A program made the translations under genes and the position numbers. Shown here in pieces: positions 24,980 to 33,475 of a stretch of DNA of 64,000 bases (position 1 is its first letter; each line of letters opens with the position of its first letter). The notes under the pieces were generated by a model. That model saw only the letters and a list, made by a program, of their open reading frames with translations. It was not told the origin of the DNA and searched no databases. Source of the DNA: Pedobacter psychroterrae (GTDB lineage: Bacteria; Bacteroidota; Bacteroidia; Sphingobacteriales; Sphingobacteriaceae); the NCBI RefSeq assembly GCF_004331695.1, contig NZ_SJSL01000005.1, forward strand, positions 1-64,000, read 5' to 3'.

Positions 24980-25017
24980 AGGATAAAGCAGTAGCGTTTA
25001 TCAACCTGCTTTATCCT
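24980..25017. promoter_or_regulatory. 12-bp perfect inverted repeat before the dehydrogenase gene
   Basis: AGGATAAAGCAG (24980-24991) and its exact complement CTGCTTTATCCT (25006-25017) are separated by 14 nt; a further TTTATCCT copy follows at 25021-25028, right up to the ATG at 25030. The element lies in the divergent region between the AraC gene (start 24910) and the dehydrogenase gene, and would overlap the latter's leader. It is most likely a regulator binding site; an RNA hairpin that hides the start region is the alternative. Confidence 0.6.
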
Positions 25018-25029
25018 ACTTTTATCCTG

Positions 25030-26040
25030 ATGAAAGCACTGATCTGTACCACTCCTGGTGAATTTAAATACATAGAAAAAGATGTTCCTGCTATAAAAGA
25101 AGGCTTTACACTGTTAAAGGTTAAAAGCGTGGGAATCTGCGGCACTGACTACCACGCTTTTGAGGGCACCCAGCCTTTTTTTAATTACCCGCGGATATTG
25201 GGCCATGAAATTGCTGCTGAAATAGCGGAGACTGCAGAAAATGGCTTTAACAAGGGCGACATGGTGACCATCAGTCCGTATTTCTATTGCGGCCACTGCA
25301 TCGCCTGCCTTAACGGAAAAACGAATTGCTGCGAAAGCATGCAGGTCTGCGGGGTGCACATAGATGGGGCAATGTGCGAATATTTGCTGGTTCCGGATTA
25401 TTCACTCGTTTCGGGCAAAGGCTTAACTGCCGATGAGCTGGTTTTAGTAGAACCCCTGGCCATTGGGGCTCATGCGGTACGCAGGGCTGATATTAAGCCA
25501 GGTGAATTTGTATTGGTAATTGGCGCAGGCCCGATCGGCCTGGGAACGATGGACTTTGCTAAGATTGCCGGAGCAGAAGTAATTGCGCTGGATGTAAACG
25601 GAAAAAGATTGGAGTTCTGCAGGGATAAACTGGGCATCACCCATGTAATCAATGCTGCTGAAGAAAATGTATTGGAGCAGTTGAAATACATCACCAATGG
25701 CGACATGCCTACGGTAGTGATGGACTGCTCAGGCAACCTGAAGGCCATCAACAACGCCTTCCAATACATGGCTCATGGTGCCCGTTTTGTGATGGTCGGC
25801 TTGCAAAAGCAGGAGATCAGCTTCAGTCACCCTGAGTTTCATAAACGGGAGGCCTCCCTGATGAGCAGCCGCAATGCGCTGCCTGCTGATTTTGCCCATG
25901 TGATAGATTGTATAAAAAGCAAAAGAGTCCAACCTGCGGATTATATCACCCACAAGTTGGACTTCAATGAGGTTAAAGATCAGTTTGCTGATCTTGCTAA
26001 ACCGTATAGCGGTGTAGTAAAGGCTATTTTACGCCTGTAA
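25030..26040 (+). CDS. Zinc-dependent alcohol/sugar dehydrogenase (MDR family)
   Basis: A 336-residue cytoplasmic NAD(P)-dependent dehydrogenase of the medium-chain family. Catalytic zinc ligands are visible in SVGICGTDYHAFEG (Cys) and ILGHEIAAEI (His-Glu), and the structural zinc loop has four Cys (CGHCIACLNGKTNCC). The Rossmann motif is VIGAGPIGLG, with an Asp after the second strand (VIALDVNGKR) suggesting NAD. The best family relatives oxidise sugar alcohols or sugar acids (threonine/sorbitol/galactonate dehydrogenase types). Next to the AraC and fucosidase genes, a role in fucose oxidation is plausible but unproven. Its 3' end overlaps the convergent hydrolase gene by 17 nt. Confidence 0.85.
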   Translation: MKALICTTPGEFKYIEKDVPAIKEGFTLLKVKSVGICGTDYHAFEGTQPFFNYPRILGHEIAAEIAETAENGFNKGDMVTISPYFYCGHCIACLNGKTNCCESMQVCGVHIDGAMCEYLLVPDYSLVSGKGLTADELVLVEPLAIGAHAVRRADIKPGEFVLVIGAGPIGLGTMDFAKIAGAEVIALDVNGKRLEFCRDKLGITHVINAAEENVLEQLKYITNGDMPTVVMDCSGNLKAINNAFQYMAHGARFVMVGLQKQEISFSHPEFHKREASLMSSRNALPADFAHVIDCIKSKRVQPADYITHKLDFNEVKDQFADLAKPYSGVVKAILRL

Positions 26041-27124
26041 GCATCTTAATAGAATCTACCTCTGCCTGTCTGTAAACTGATCCGTCAGGCCTGAAGATAT
26101 CATGAAACCATAATTTAGGCTCACTTCCATCAGGCAGCGGGGTATCCCAGGCATATTTGGTATTGGTTTTACCCGCTACCAGCCCCCAGTTGTACGCACC
26201 GATATTTTCTGCCTTTAAAATCGGCATGATGTTGCTGAACAAGCTGTTCCTGCTTCTGGCCATATATTCGGTACAGATCAGCGGACGCTTGGACACACTT
26301 CTGAGTGAATCTATCCATTTCTTATGATCTGCGGGATCACCATAATTGTGGTAAGTAGTTACGTCTGAGTTTTCTACCTGGTATTTATTCAACTCTGTCA
26401 GGTCTTTTTTCCATACGCCTATAGAAAGCGGCTGACTAGGATTGACTTGTCTGGCCCAGGTAAATACTTTTTGTACCAGCGGCATGCTCTTGTTGCCATA
26501 GCCTGAATTGCCCGGTTCGTTATACAAATCCCAAAGTACAATCCGCTTGTCATCTCTGAAAGTATTGAGGATATCCTTTACATAAGTTTCCAGTGTATCT
26601 GTAAGGGTAGAATCCTGGTGCAGCAGATCTCCCGGATCTCTCAACCATCCTGAATTGTGTATCCCCGGTTTTGGTTCAGGCTGCTTGCCAATTTTATAAG
26701 TAGGATTCCAGCAGTCGTCAAAGATCACAAACAAAGTAGAGATCTTGTGGCTGTCTGCAATGTCCAGGTACTTGCCTACACGGCCTTTAAATCCTTCCGG
26801 ATCTTGTTGCCATGCCTTGTGGTGCAGGTATACCCGCATAGAGTTCATACCAATTTTCTCTGCCCAGCCAAGCTCTCTGTTGATGGTAGCGGTATCGAAA
26901 GTATCTTCCTGCCACATCTCCAATTGGTTGATGGCTGTACTTGGGATAAAATCACTCCCCCGCAACCAGCCCCACTGTTTGTACCAGTCATTGGCTTTTT
27001 CCACGCTCCATATTTCACGGGGCGCAGCGTTCACATCGGCAGTTGTTTTCTTTTCGCCCTGCGTACAGCTATACAAGCCCAAACCCAGCACTGCTGCTGC
27101 TAAATAATTTGATAGTTTCTTCAT
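26024..27124 (-). CDS. GH-A clan glycoside hydrolase, lipoprotein (GH5/xylanase-like)
   Basis: A 366-residue lipoprotein (signal with lipobox LYSC, residues 17-20) that acts at the periplasmic or outer surface. The TIM-barrel shows clan GH-A signatures: the acid/base Glu in LWDLYNEPGNS and the nucleophile Glu in RPLICTEYMAR, plus WGWLRGSDFIPS near the start. Such proteins are commonly annotated as cellulase-family or 1,4-beta-xylanase; the true substrate is unknown. It is the last gene of the LacI-linked PmoA-ThuA-Gfo-Gfo operon, 37 nt after the oxidoreductase gene, and its end overlaps the convergent dehydrogenase gene by 17 nt. Confidence 0.82.
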   Translation of the reverse strand: MKKLSNYLAAAVLGLGLYSCTQGEKKTTADVNAAPREIWSVEKANDWYKQWGWLRGSDFIPSTAINQLEMWQEDTFDTATINRELGWAEKIGMNSMRVYLHHKAWQQDPEGFKGRVGKYLDIADSHKISTLFVIFDDCWNPTYKIGKQPEPKPGIHNSGWLRDPGDLLHQDSTLTDTLETYVKDILNTFRDDKRIVLWDLYNEPGNSGYGNKSMPLVQKVFTWARQVNPSQPLSIGVWKKDLTELNKYQVENSDVTTYHNYGDPADHKKWIDSLRSVSKRPLICTEYMARSRNSLFSNIMPILKAENIGAYNWGLVAGKTNTKYAWDTPLPDGSEPKLWFHDIFRPDGSVYRQAEVDSIKMLTGVK

Positions 27125-27161
27125 ACTAATGGTTTAAAATTAAATGGTCGCTACCAAGATA

Positions 27162-28532
27162 CTATTTTCTGGCGAGCTCCAAAGCTGCTGTGGTAGTATA
27201 ATACTTGGCGATCATATTGGGCACTTCCCATTCCGGCATGCTTCCTTTTTTCAGGTATTCCAAAAACTTCTCTGTTACGCGGGCAAAATGTGCTTCATGT
27301 CCTTCTTTGTATTTTTCAGGAACACTCACCTCCCAGCCTTTTGCCAGTTTCTTGAGCTCCACACCCGGGAATTTTGCCTGTACCTGTTTGAATTTCTCCA
27401 TTAAAACAGCCTCGTATGCCGGATCTGCTTTGCCTGCCAGTTCCACATATAAAGCTGGTTTGTATTTCTGCGCTGCGCCCTGCTTGATGATCAGGTTGGC
27501 TTTGGTACCACGCATGATGGAGTAGTGGGTATCACCGGTTCCTTCCGGCGCCTTATAAACCCATTTTACCGATACTTTGGCATGAACCCCTTTCAGGGCA
27601 TAATTGATCTCTCCGTTGGAGTATACCTTCAATATGCTGTCCTTGCTCACATCCTTTTTAAGATAGTCCGGAAAGCCATTGAGCTTGGTAACGGCGTTGA
27701 ACTGGCTCAATGTCATATCGGTAGCCGAGCGGATGGCAGACGTAAGCTGGATGTCTTTTTTATAATCCAGTACCTGGTCCGGGAAGCATTCCCACTGGAT
27801 CAAATCTACCAGGTGGGTTGTCACATCGACGATACCCTCCCCTTCCTGACTCACGTCCATAAACCAGGCAGGTCGCTTCAAGGGATTGCCGGATACGAAT
27901 TTATAGAAATGGTGGATGCTTTCTTTGGTCACTGCCGGGTTCTCTGGTGTTCCTTTTTCAAGCTTACCAAAGATCTCCGGGATCAAGGAAAGTTCGCGCT
28001 GCAGCATGGTGCTGATCTCATAACGCTCGGTCATGATGTCGTACAACAGCAACTTTTTATCGGCGGCTGTTTCAAAAGCCTGCTTCAATACTTCAAACGC
28101 TTCCTTATTGATCACCATGGGTTTGTCGGCCAGCACATTAAGGCCGGCATCGATAGATTGTTTGATATAATCTGTCTTCTTTTGGTTGTTGCCTGCCAAA
28201 ACCACTACGTTACCGGCTTTGTCTGCCAGCATTTTTTTGAAGTAGTCGTCGCCAATATACACTTCTTCCTTCCATGCGGTTGGTTTTTCTGCATTGGCAT
28301 TGTACTGCGTTATCAGTTTCAGGTGCGACTCCAGTTCCTCGCCCTTGGGTGCGTAGACGTGCACTACAGAGTCTACATCAGGATACATCGATTTCTGCAA
28401 GAGCGCGGAATGGAAATGCCCCGGATCCAAAGCAATCAGTTTTATCTTGTTGTTAGCTTGTTCTGTTGCTTTTTGCGGATTGCCGCAGCCCGCAACTGCG
28501 ATTAAAGACAATATGGCAAGTTTTGATCTCAT
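27162..28532 (-). CDS. Lipoprotein of the Gfo/Idh/MocA oxidoreductase family
   Basis: A 456-residue protein with a lipoprotein signal (lipobox Val-Ala-Gly-Cys at residues 13-16). The fold follows Gfo/Idh/MocA: an N-terminal nucleotide-binding part (KLIALDPGHFHSALLQ, VVVLAGNNQKKTDYIKQSI) and the family motif GLNVLADKPMVIN, where the Lys of the EKP-like motif is kept. The large C-terminal domain contains HHFYKFVSG and DVTTHLVDLIQWE. The usual GxGxxG is absent, so cofactor binding may be altered. It starts 1 nt after the Tat-exported Gfo protein, so both probably act together outside the cytoplasm on a sugar substrate. Confidence 0.78.
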   Translation of the reverse strand: MRSKLAILSLIAVAGCGNPQKATEQANNKIKLIALDPGHFHSALLQKSMYPDVDSVVHVYAPKGEELESHLKLITQYNANAEKPTAWKEEVYIGDDYFKKMLADKAGNVVVLAGNNQKKTDYIKQSIDAGLNVLADKPMVINKEAFEVLKQAFETAADKKLLLYDIMTERYEISTMLQRELSLIPEIFGKLEKGTPENPAVTKESIHHFYKFVSGNPLKRPAWFMDVSQEGEGIVDVTTHLVDLIQWECFPDQVLDYKKDIQLTSAIRSATDMTLSQFNAVTKLNGFPDYLKKDVSKDSILKVYSNGEINYALKGVHAKVSVKWVYKAPEGTGDTHYSIMRGTKANLIIKQGAAQKYKPALYVELAGKADPAYEAVLMEKFKQVQAKFPGVELKKLAKGWEVSVPEKYKEGHEAHFARVTEKFLEYLKKGSMPEWEVPNMIAKYYTTTAALELARK

Positions 28533-28533
28533 A

Positions 28534-29973
28534 CTAGGCCTTCTTTTTATGGTTTACATAATTGGTTCCGTAAGGATAACGCTGAGGTCTGGATAATAAT
28601 TTATTGGCCTCTACATTGTCTTTAAAGACTTCCTTTTTCGGGTCCCAATATAGCTTTTGTCCTTCAAATTTCATAGCGGCATGTGCTACCAGACAGGCAC
28701 TGCAGGAGCGGTGCGCTACTTCGGCCGGACTGATGGTCTCTTTTTTATTCTGGATACATTCCAGCCAGTTGCGGTGCTGCTCCGGACTTTCGTACAGATG
28801 GATCTCGTTCTTTGCGATTTCTGAGGTCAGTATTTTAGGATCACTGACCGTCAGGGCTTTCAGTTTACCACCAGTTGCGCCAGGATCTGAGGCGGTTACC
28901 GCTACATCACCCCTCGATACAAAGATCCATCCATCGGTGCCCTCAAACTTGATTCCGTTGGGATTCTTGCTGTCCATCAGCATGGTTACACCATTTGCAT
29001 ATTTGGAAGTGACCTGGTAGTCGCCATGTACATTCCACAAGCCTGCTTTAGGGAAATCAGCCTTGGCAGTTACTTCTATTGGCCCGGTTAGCTCGGTATT
29101 CATTCCCCAATGGGCAATGTCGATGTGGTGTACGCCCCAGCCGGTGATCATTCCGGCGCCAAACTGCTCAAGTCGCAGCCATCCGCCCCTGGAGTTGAAA
29201 TCGGTCTGTGAGTGCACTCTGTCGCCCGTATAATAAATATATGGCGTAGAGCCCAGCCACATATCATAGTTTAATCCCTCTGGAATCGGCATATTTTTGG
29301 GATCGCCTCCTGCTGGATCTGCTGGCAGCCCGATGTGTACGGTATGCAGTTTACCGATCCTGCCATTGCGCACAAGCTCGCAGGCACGCTTAAATTGTGG
29401 CCATGGATCTACAGAGCGCTGCTGACTGCCCAACTGAAACCTTACGCCTGATTTGCGGACTGCATCGCTCATCTGACGACCCTCTTCTATAGTCAGTGAA
29501 GTTGGCTTTTGGAGGTAAATGTGCTTTCCGGCCAGTGCGGCTTCAATAGCAGGTTGTGCATGCCAGTGATCGGGTGTACTGATCATTACGGCATCGATGT
29601 CTTTATTGTCCAGAAGCGCATGATAATCATCATAGGTCTGCACATCGATATAGCCCTGCTTGCCCATTTTCTTGTCATACCAGCCTTCTATCATCTTCTT
29701 GCCGCTGATAAGCCTTGATTTGTCTACATCTGCAATGGCCATGATGCGGGCCACGTCATTTTTGAATGTTTCTGCAAGGTCATGTGTACGTGCAATACGG
29801 CCACAGCCTATTTGTCCAATATTTATTTTATTACTCGGTGCATTTTTACCGAATACAGAAGCCGGAACGATGGTAGGGAAACCCGTCAATGCGATGCCTC
29901 CTACTACAGCTGTTTTGGCAGCGGTTTTCATAAATCCCCTGCGGTCATACATTGGTTTTTCGAGATTACTCAT
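28534..29973 (-). CDS. Tat-exported Gfo/Idh/MocA oxidoreductase
   Basis: A 479-residue oxidoreductase. A twin-arginine signal is clear (DRRGFMKTAAKTAVVGGIAL), which allows export with a bound nicotinamide cofactor. The NAD(P) motif is INIGQIGCGRIARTHD and the catalytic EKP-type motif is AGKHIYLQKPTSLTIEEGR. The C-terminal part has WGVHHIDIAHWGMN, the His-rich segment typical of the family. It sits in an operon with ThuA-domain and DUF6807 proteins, a lipoprotein paralogue (1 nt downstream) and a hydrolase, an arrangement suggesting oxidation of glycosides to keto-sugars in the periplasm. The substrate is not known. Confidence 0.87.
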   Translation of the reverse strand: MSNLEKPMYDRRGFMKTAAKTAVVGGIALTGFPTIVPASVFGKNAPSNKINIGQIGCGRIARTHDLAETFKNDVARIMAIADVDKSRLISGKKMIEGWYDKKMGKQGYIDVQTYDDYHALLDNKDIDAVMISTPDHWHAQPAIEAALAGKHIYLQKPTSLTIEEGRQMSDAVRKSGVRFQLGSQQRSVDPWPQFKRACELVRNGRIGKLHTVHIGLPADPAGGDPKNMPIPEGLNYDMWLGSTPYIYYTGDRVHSQTDFNSRGGWLRLEQFGAGMITGWGVHHIDIAHWGMNTELTGPIEVTAKADFPKAGLWNVHGDYQVTSKYANGVTMLMDSKNPNGIKFEGTDGWIFVSRGDVAVTASDPGATGGKLKALTVSDPKILTSEIAKNEIHLYESPEQHRNWLECIQNKKETISPAEVAHRSCSACLVAHAAMKFEGQKLYWDPKKEVFKDNVEANKLLSRPQRYPYGTNYVNHKKKA

Positions 29974-30003
29974 GATTATTTGGTTAAAATTTGTGTATAC
30001 TGA

Positions 30004-30858
30004 TTAATATTTAACTTCTGTATCCCTGGATGTGGCGTAGGCTTTGGTATAATCAAGCTTACCTACCAGTGAAGCAATGTAATCCATGCCCTGCAGGATG
30101 TGCTTCATAAAGGTTGGTTCCTGGTAATACTCCTTGTTGTGACCCAGTGTAGTGATCCATACATTGCCCCCATCAAATGTCTGGTACCATGCTGCCGGGT
30201 ACAGGTCTTTAAACGGTCCGGCTACTTTAGCTACTTTTGCCGTATCCTTTTTCAGACTGTGCAAGTCATGCGCAATGGTCACTTTAATACCCGGATACAT
30301 TTCCTTGGTAAAATAGCATTCGTCGCCCAGACTGCGTTCCCATACTTTAGGGAGGCCTTTCATGCTTGGATGAGACGGATCAATGATTTTAACGTTGAAC
30401 TTCTGGTTTGACGCATGCCATTCAAATGTTCCGCCGATCATCTGCTTGAACCAGGTCCATTTTCTTTCGGTACCCGTTACGGAATGTATGCCTACAAATC
30501 CGCCTCCGGCCTGCAGGTATCTCCTGAACTCTAAGCGCTGCTGGTCATTGTCAAACACATCATTGTTGGTACTGGTGAATACCAGCATTTTATATTTCTT
30601 TAGGTTTGCTTCTGTAAATACTGAAGGGTCATCTGAGACGTCTACGGTAAACTTATTTTCGGCACCAAGTGTCTGTATACATTTTACAGCACTGGGGATG
30701 TTGTCGTGAATAAAGCCTTTTCCATTTTTTGTATAAACCAACACCCTTGTTCCCTTTATGTTAGATTTAACCGTTGCCTGGGCCTGTTGCGCAGCAAAGC
30801 CCAGTAAAAGAAAGCTTAGCAGCAATAGTGTTTTTTGTTTGAAATTTTGGTGATTCAT
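30004..30858 (-). CDS. ThuA-domain protein, secreted
   Basis: A 284-residue protein with a signal peptide (LLLLSFLLLGFAAQQAQA). The rest is one ThuA domain, a glutamine-amidotransferase-like fold: RVLVYTKNGKGFIHDNIP, MLVFTSTNNDVFDNDQQ, YLQAGGGFVGIHSVTG and NVWITTLGHNKEYY. In Agrobacterium, ThuA acts with the oxidoreductase ThuB in trehalose use, and 3-keto-sugar chemistry has been linked to that pair. Here it lies 30 nt upstream of the Tat-exported Gfo protein and 21 nt downstream of the DUF6807 gene, so it is likely part of the same periplasmic pathway. The catalytic role of the domain is still unclear. Confidence 0.87.
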   Translation of the reverse strand: MNHQNFKQKTLLLLSFLLLGFAAQQAQATVKSNIKGTRVLVYTKNGKGFIHDNIPSAVKCIQTLGAENKFTVDVSDDPSVFTEANLKKYKMLVFTSTNNDVFDNDQQRLEFRRYLQAGGGFVGIHSVTGTERKWTWFKQMIGGTFEWHASNQKFNVKIIDPSHPSMKGLPKVWERSLGDECYFTKEMYPGIKVTIAHDLHSLKKDTAKVAKVAGPFKDLYPAAWYQTFDGGNVWITTLGHNKEYYQEPTFMKHILQGMDYIASLVGKLDYTKAYATSRDTEVKY

Positions 30859-30879
30859 CTTATTGTGTGTTTTCTGTTA

Positions 30880-32142
30880 TTATTTGTTGATTGGTTTGAC
30901 ACTCACTTGCGGCGCATTTGCAAAGCCCTTCCATGCTGCTTCGGCCTTTTCTTTATTAAACTTACCATTAAAAACCAAAAAACGATATTTAAGGATATAG
31001 TCCTGGCCTTTCAGCAGCGGCCAGTCTTTGTCTTTGGTTGGGGAGAAATTGGCATATACATCCCCTTTTCCATTTATCTTCTCCGGCCAGATCCTGAGCG
31101 GTTCGGGATAGTTGTAATTGGATGGATAAGACATCATCACAGCACCTCCGTAGTCGCTGTCCAGGCTGCCCTGCACAATCACCCAGCGGGCTTTAGTACC
31201 ATCGGCATCTTTGCGTGTCTTGCCTTCTGAAGTGAGTGTCTCACTGTTGCTGTCCTGCCATTTTTCAGTAGCCCGCCACCCCAGTCCGCCGTAGCGGTAT
31301 TCTTTTAGTGTAACGGGACTGTCGCCGGCACAGTTCATCTGGATGGTAATATCAGCAATGTAATAATCCTGATCTGCTTTTGGCTGATAAATCCTGACAG
31401 ATTGCAGCTCATTGATGGCTACCTTCTTTTCACCGTTCTTTTTAAACGCAATGTGTTCATGCAGGGTCTGGTAATCGGCGTACACCGCACCTTCGCTGAC
31501 AGATACAAAATTGGCAAACTTAACCGTTCCTTTTTTATCCTTCAGGTTCCAAAAATCTATCATCTCACCCTCAAACATAACGTGTGTCCATGGGTTCCAT
31601 AGTCCGTAATGGTGGTAATGATCGGGTGCATTGATTCGGGTGAGCGACTGTCCATGAGGTGTCCAGAGCGGATGTATAAATCCACTTCGTCTAAACGCGG
31701 TATCAACCCCTTTGGGCGGGTACATGGTTTTAAAATTGTACTGGAGCAGGTTTTTATTATTGGCAGTTATAATCAATGCTCCGTCTTTTGTAACAGTTTT
31801 GATGTGATCGGATATTTTTAGCGGAGTACCTTTTTCCAGTTCGAAAATCCGCTTTGTGGCAGCACCGTTATCCTGCTTCATCATCCAGTAAAGGGTACGC
31901 TGTCCTTTGTTTTCAATTTGATAGGCTACGGGGATCCGCTTGTTGTTTTTAACTTCAACCAAACTGATCACAGAATCGGGCAGATAGGTGATTTTATCAA
32001 GTTGAATGCTCACAGGGATGTCAAGCGATTGATTTTGCTGCTGCGGGGCAACTTCCAGCGTAGCAATTCTCTGGGCGCTTGCCATGGTTAGCATCGAAAA
32101 ACATACAGCGAAAGCCACTATGGTTTTGAGTGATGTGTTCAT
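30880..32142 (-). CDS. PmoA-type (DUF6807) secreted protein
   Basis: A 420-residue protein counted from ATG 32142, which gives a good signal peptide (MNTSLKTIVAFAVCFSMLTMASA). An in-frame start at 32301 would run back through the operator and terminator, so it is rejected. The body matches the PmoA/DUF6807 family: PLWTPHGQSLTRINAPDHYHHYGLW, EMIDFWNLKDKKGTV, and VMMSYPSNYNYPEPLRIWP. The His cluster DHYHHYG could bind metal or sugar; the fold is probably mutarotase-like. It opens the operon of ThuA and Gfo genes, and a LacI-type operator lies 36 bp upstream. Function is unknown but the context is periplasmic sugar processing. Confidence 0.8.
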   Translation of the reverse strand: MNTSLKTIVAFAVCFSMLTMASAQRIATLEVAPQQQNQSLDIPVSIQLDKITYLPDSVISLVEVKNNKRIPVAYQIENKGQRTLYWMMKQDNGAATKRIFELEKGTPLKISDHIKTVTKDGALIITANNKNLLQYNFKTMYPPKGVDTAFRRSGFIHPLWTPHGQSLTRINAPDHYHHYGLWNPWTHVMFEGEMIDFWNLKDKKGTVKFANFVSVSEGAVYADYQTLHEHIAFKKNGEKKVAINELQSVRIYQPKADQDYYIADITIQMNCAGDSPVTLKEYRYGGLGWRATEKWQDSNSETLTSEGKTRKDADGTKARWVIVQGSLDSDYGGAVMMSYPSNYNYPEPLRIWPEKINGKGDVYANFSPTKDKDWPLLKGQDYILKYRFLVFNGKFNKEKAEAAWKGFANAPQVSVKPINK

Positions 32143-32178
32143 ACTTATTGGTTTACTTTTACTAATATACAATTTATA

Positions 32179-32192
32179 TGCAATCGATTGCA
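32179..32192. promoter_or_regulatory. LacI-type operator upstream of the PmoA-ThuA-Gfo operon
   Basis: TGCAATCGATTGCA, a perfect 14-bp palindrome with a central CG, as preferred by LacI-family repressors. It is identical to the sites at 39988 and 42241. It lies 36 bp before the DUF6807 start codon and just after a terminator. The LacI-type gene at 42274-43305 is the obvious candidate binder. Confidence 0.85.
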
Positions 32193-32200
32193 CCGATAAT

Positions 32201-32233
32201 TTTAAAAAAAGCAGATCTAGATAGATCTGCTTT
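32201..32233 (-). terminator. Terminator at the end of the SusC operon
   Basis: A 12-bp near-gapless stem (AAAGCAGATCTA, 32208-32219, with TAGATCTGCTTT, 32222-32233) is followed on the minus strand by a run of seven T. It lies 43 bp beyond the stop of the last SusC-operon gene (32276) and just before the operator of the next operon, so it separates the two units. Confidence 0.85.
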
Positions 32234-32275
32234 CCATAAAACACACGCAGACAACGAAACCCAAATCCGTGTGGT

Positions 32276-33427
32276 TTATCTGATGAATACGCCTGCTTCA
32301 TGTATGTTTACATTGACAGAAGTACTTGTGTAGTCATTCTTATAGATGTGTTTGAAATACCTGAACGACCTTACCCTTGTCAGGTCTGCATATACAGGTT
32401 TGGCAGTCTGCGGACTACCAGTATTCACTGTAGGCGTATTTGCGATGACAAAATCTCCCAGTGTTTCCCAGTCTGTACCATTATTGCTGATCTGGATTTC
32501 CAAGGTTTTTAGCGGATTGGTACTCCTCTGATAGAAATAAAAGCCTTCTACATCATTAACTACCGATTTCATATCCACAATTACCCAATGCGGGTATTTG
32601 ATACTTGCTGCGATCTGGCTAACGTATAAATTGGTCAGGTTGCCGTCTATTAGGTTTACCGCCCTGCGATTGCCCGCCACATCTTCACTGGAAGCAGTAA
32701 TGGTCCAGCCTGTTTTGGCCACTTCAACGGGAGCGCCCTTTATCTTTACCGTTTTGTACCCAGTGTAAAAGCTGTCTATCGCTAATGGCGAAGGAAGATA
32801 TTTGGTACGGTAAGTAAAGCTTGTAGTAGCGTTTACATTGGTGAGTATCGTGGCTGCGATCTCAGAGGAAACATCAAGCTTATGAGCACCACCCATGAGA
32901 TCTGTGTAGCTCAGTTCAGACGATATGGCTTCTTTAAATGAAACAGCACCCCAATCTATGCGGGCACTGTCGCGCCCTATGACAGAAGCAACGTTGACTG
33001 GTCTGATTAAAATAGTTTTTTGATAATTCTCGCCATACACATTTCCCAGTATTTCAGTCTTGACTGATTTATTCCCGTCGGCATCAAAAGTAAATATTTC
33101 AAATACATAAGTACCTTCATTCATGTTACTGAGGGTCACATTGACTGTATCGATACCACCTGTCCTGGTGATGGGTACTTTGACAGAATCCTTACGGTTG
33201 TTCCAGTAGATCAATGCCCGGTTGATCTTTGGATCGGCAAATATTATCCATGATAGTTTCAACCGGTGATTTCCAGAGTGTACCTTCAGCGAGTCAGGTC
33301 TTCCGGTATATTTGATCGGTCCATCCTTGATAAACCCAGAATAGTTACTGTCCATTTTACTGCAGCTGATGATAAAACCAACCAACAGCATAAAGGAAAG
33401 GATAAGTATATTTTTATTTTGTTTCAT
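32276..33427 (-). CDS. DUF4998/discoidin-like surface lipoprotein
   Basis: A 383-residue lipoprotein from ATG 33427 (signal with lipobox Ile-Ile-Ser-Cys); the longer frame to 33475 adds only basic residues before the signal. The N-terminal half fits DUF4998 (GRPDSLKVHSGNHRLKLSWIIFADPKINRALIYWNN). The C-terminal 140 residues look like an F5/8 type C (discoidin) carbohydrate-binding domain (AVNLIDGNLTNLY, YPHWVIVDMKSV, LEIQISNNGTDWETLGDF). It is the last gene of the SusC-SusD operon and probably helps to bind glycan at the cell surface. Confidence 0.82.
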   Translation of the reverse strand: MKQNKNILILSFMLLVGFIISCSKMDSNYSGFIKDGPIKYTGRPDSLKVHSGNHRLKLSWIIFADPKINRALIYWNNRKDSVKVPITRTGGIDTVNVTLSNMNEGTYVFEIFTFDADGNKSVKTEILGNVYGENYQKTILIRPVNVASVIGRDSARIDWGAVSFKEAISSELSYTDLMGGAHKLDVSSEIAATILTNVNATTSFTYRTKYLPSPLAIDSFYTGYKTVKIKGAPVEVAKTGWTITASSEDVAGNRRAVNLIDGNLTNLYVSQIAASIKYPHWVIVDMKSVVNDVEGFYFYQRSTNPLKTLEIQISNNGTDWETLGDFVIANTPTVNTGSPQTAKPVYADLTRVRSFRYFKHIYKNDYTSTSVNVNIHEAGVFIR

Positions 33428-33475
33428 AACATCACGTTTAAAATCCTTGTTTTTGTATTTATATACCCTATGCAA

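Noticed and set aside
32143-32301. N-terminal extension of the DUF6807 frame
   Set aside because: It would run through the operator and terminator between two operons and place the signal peptide 53 residues inside the protein.
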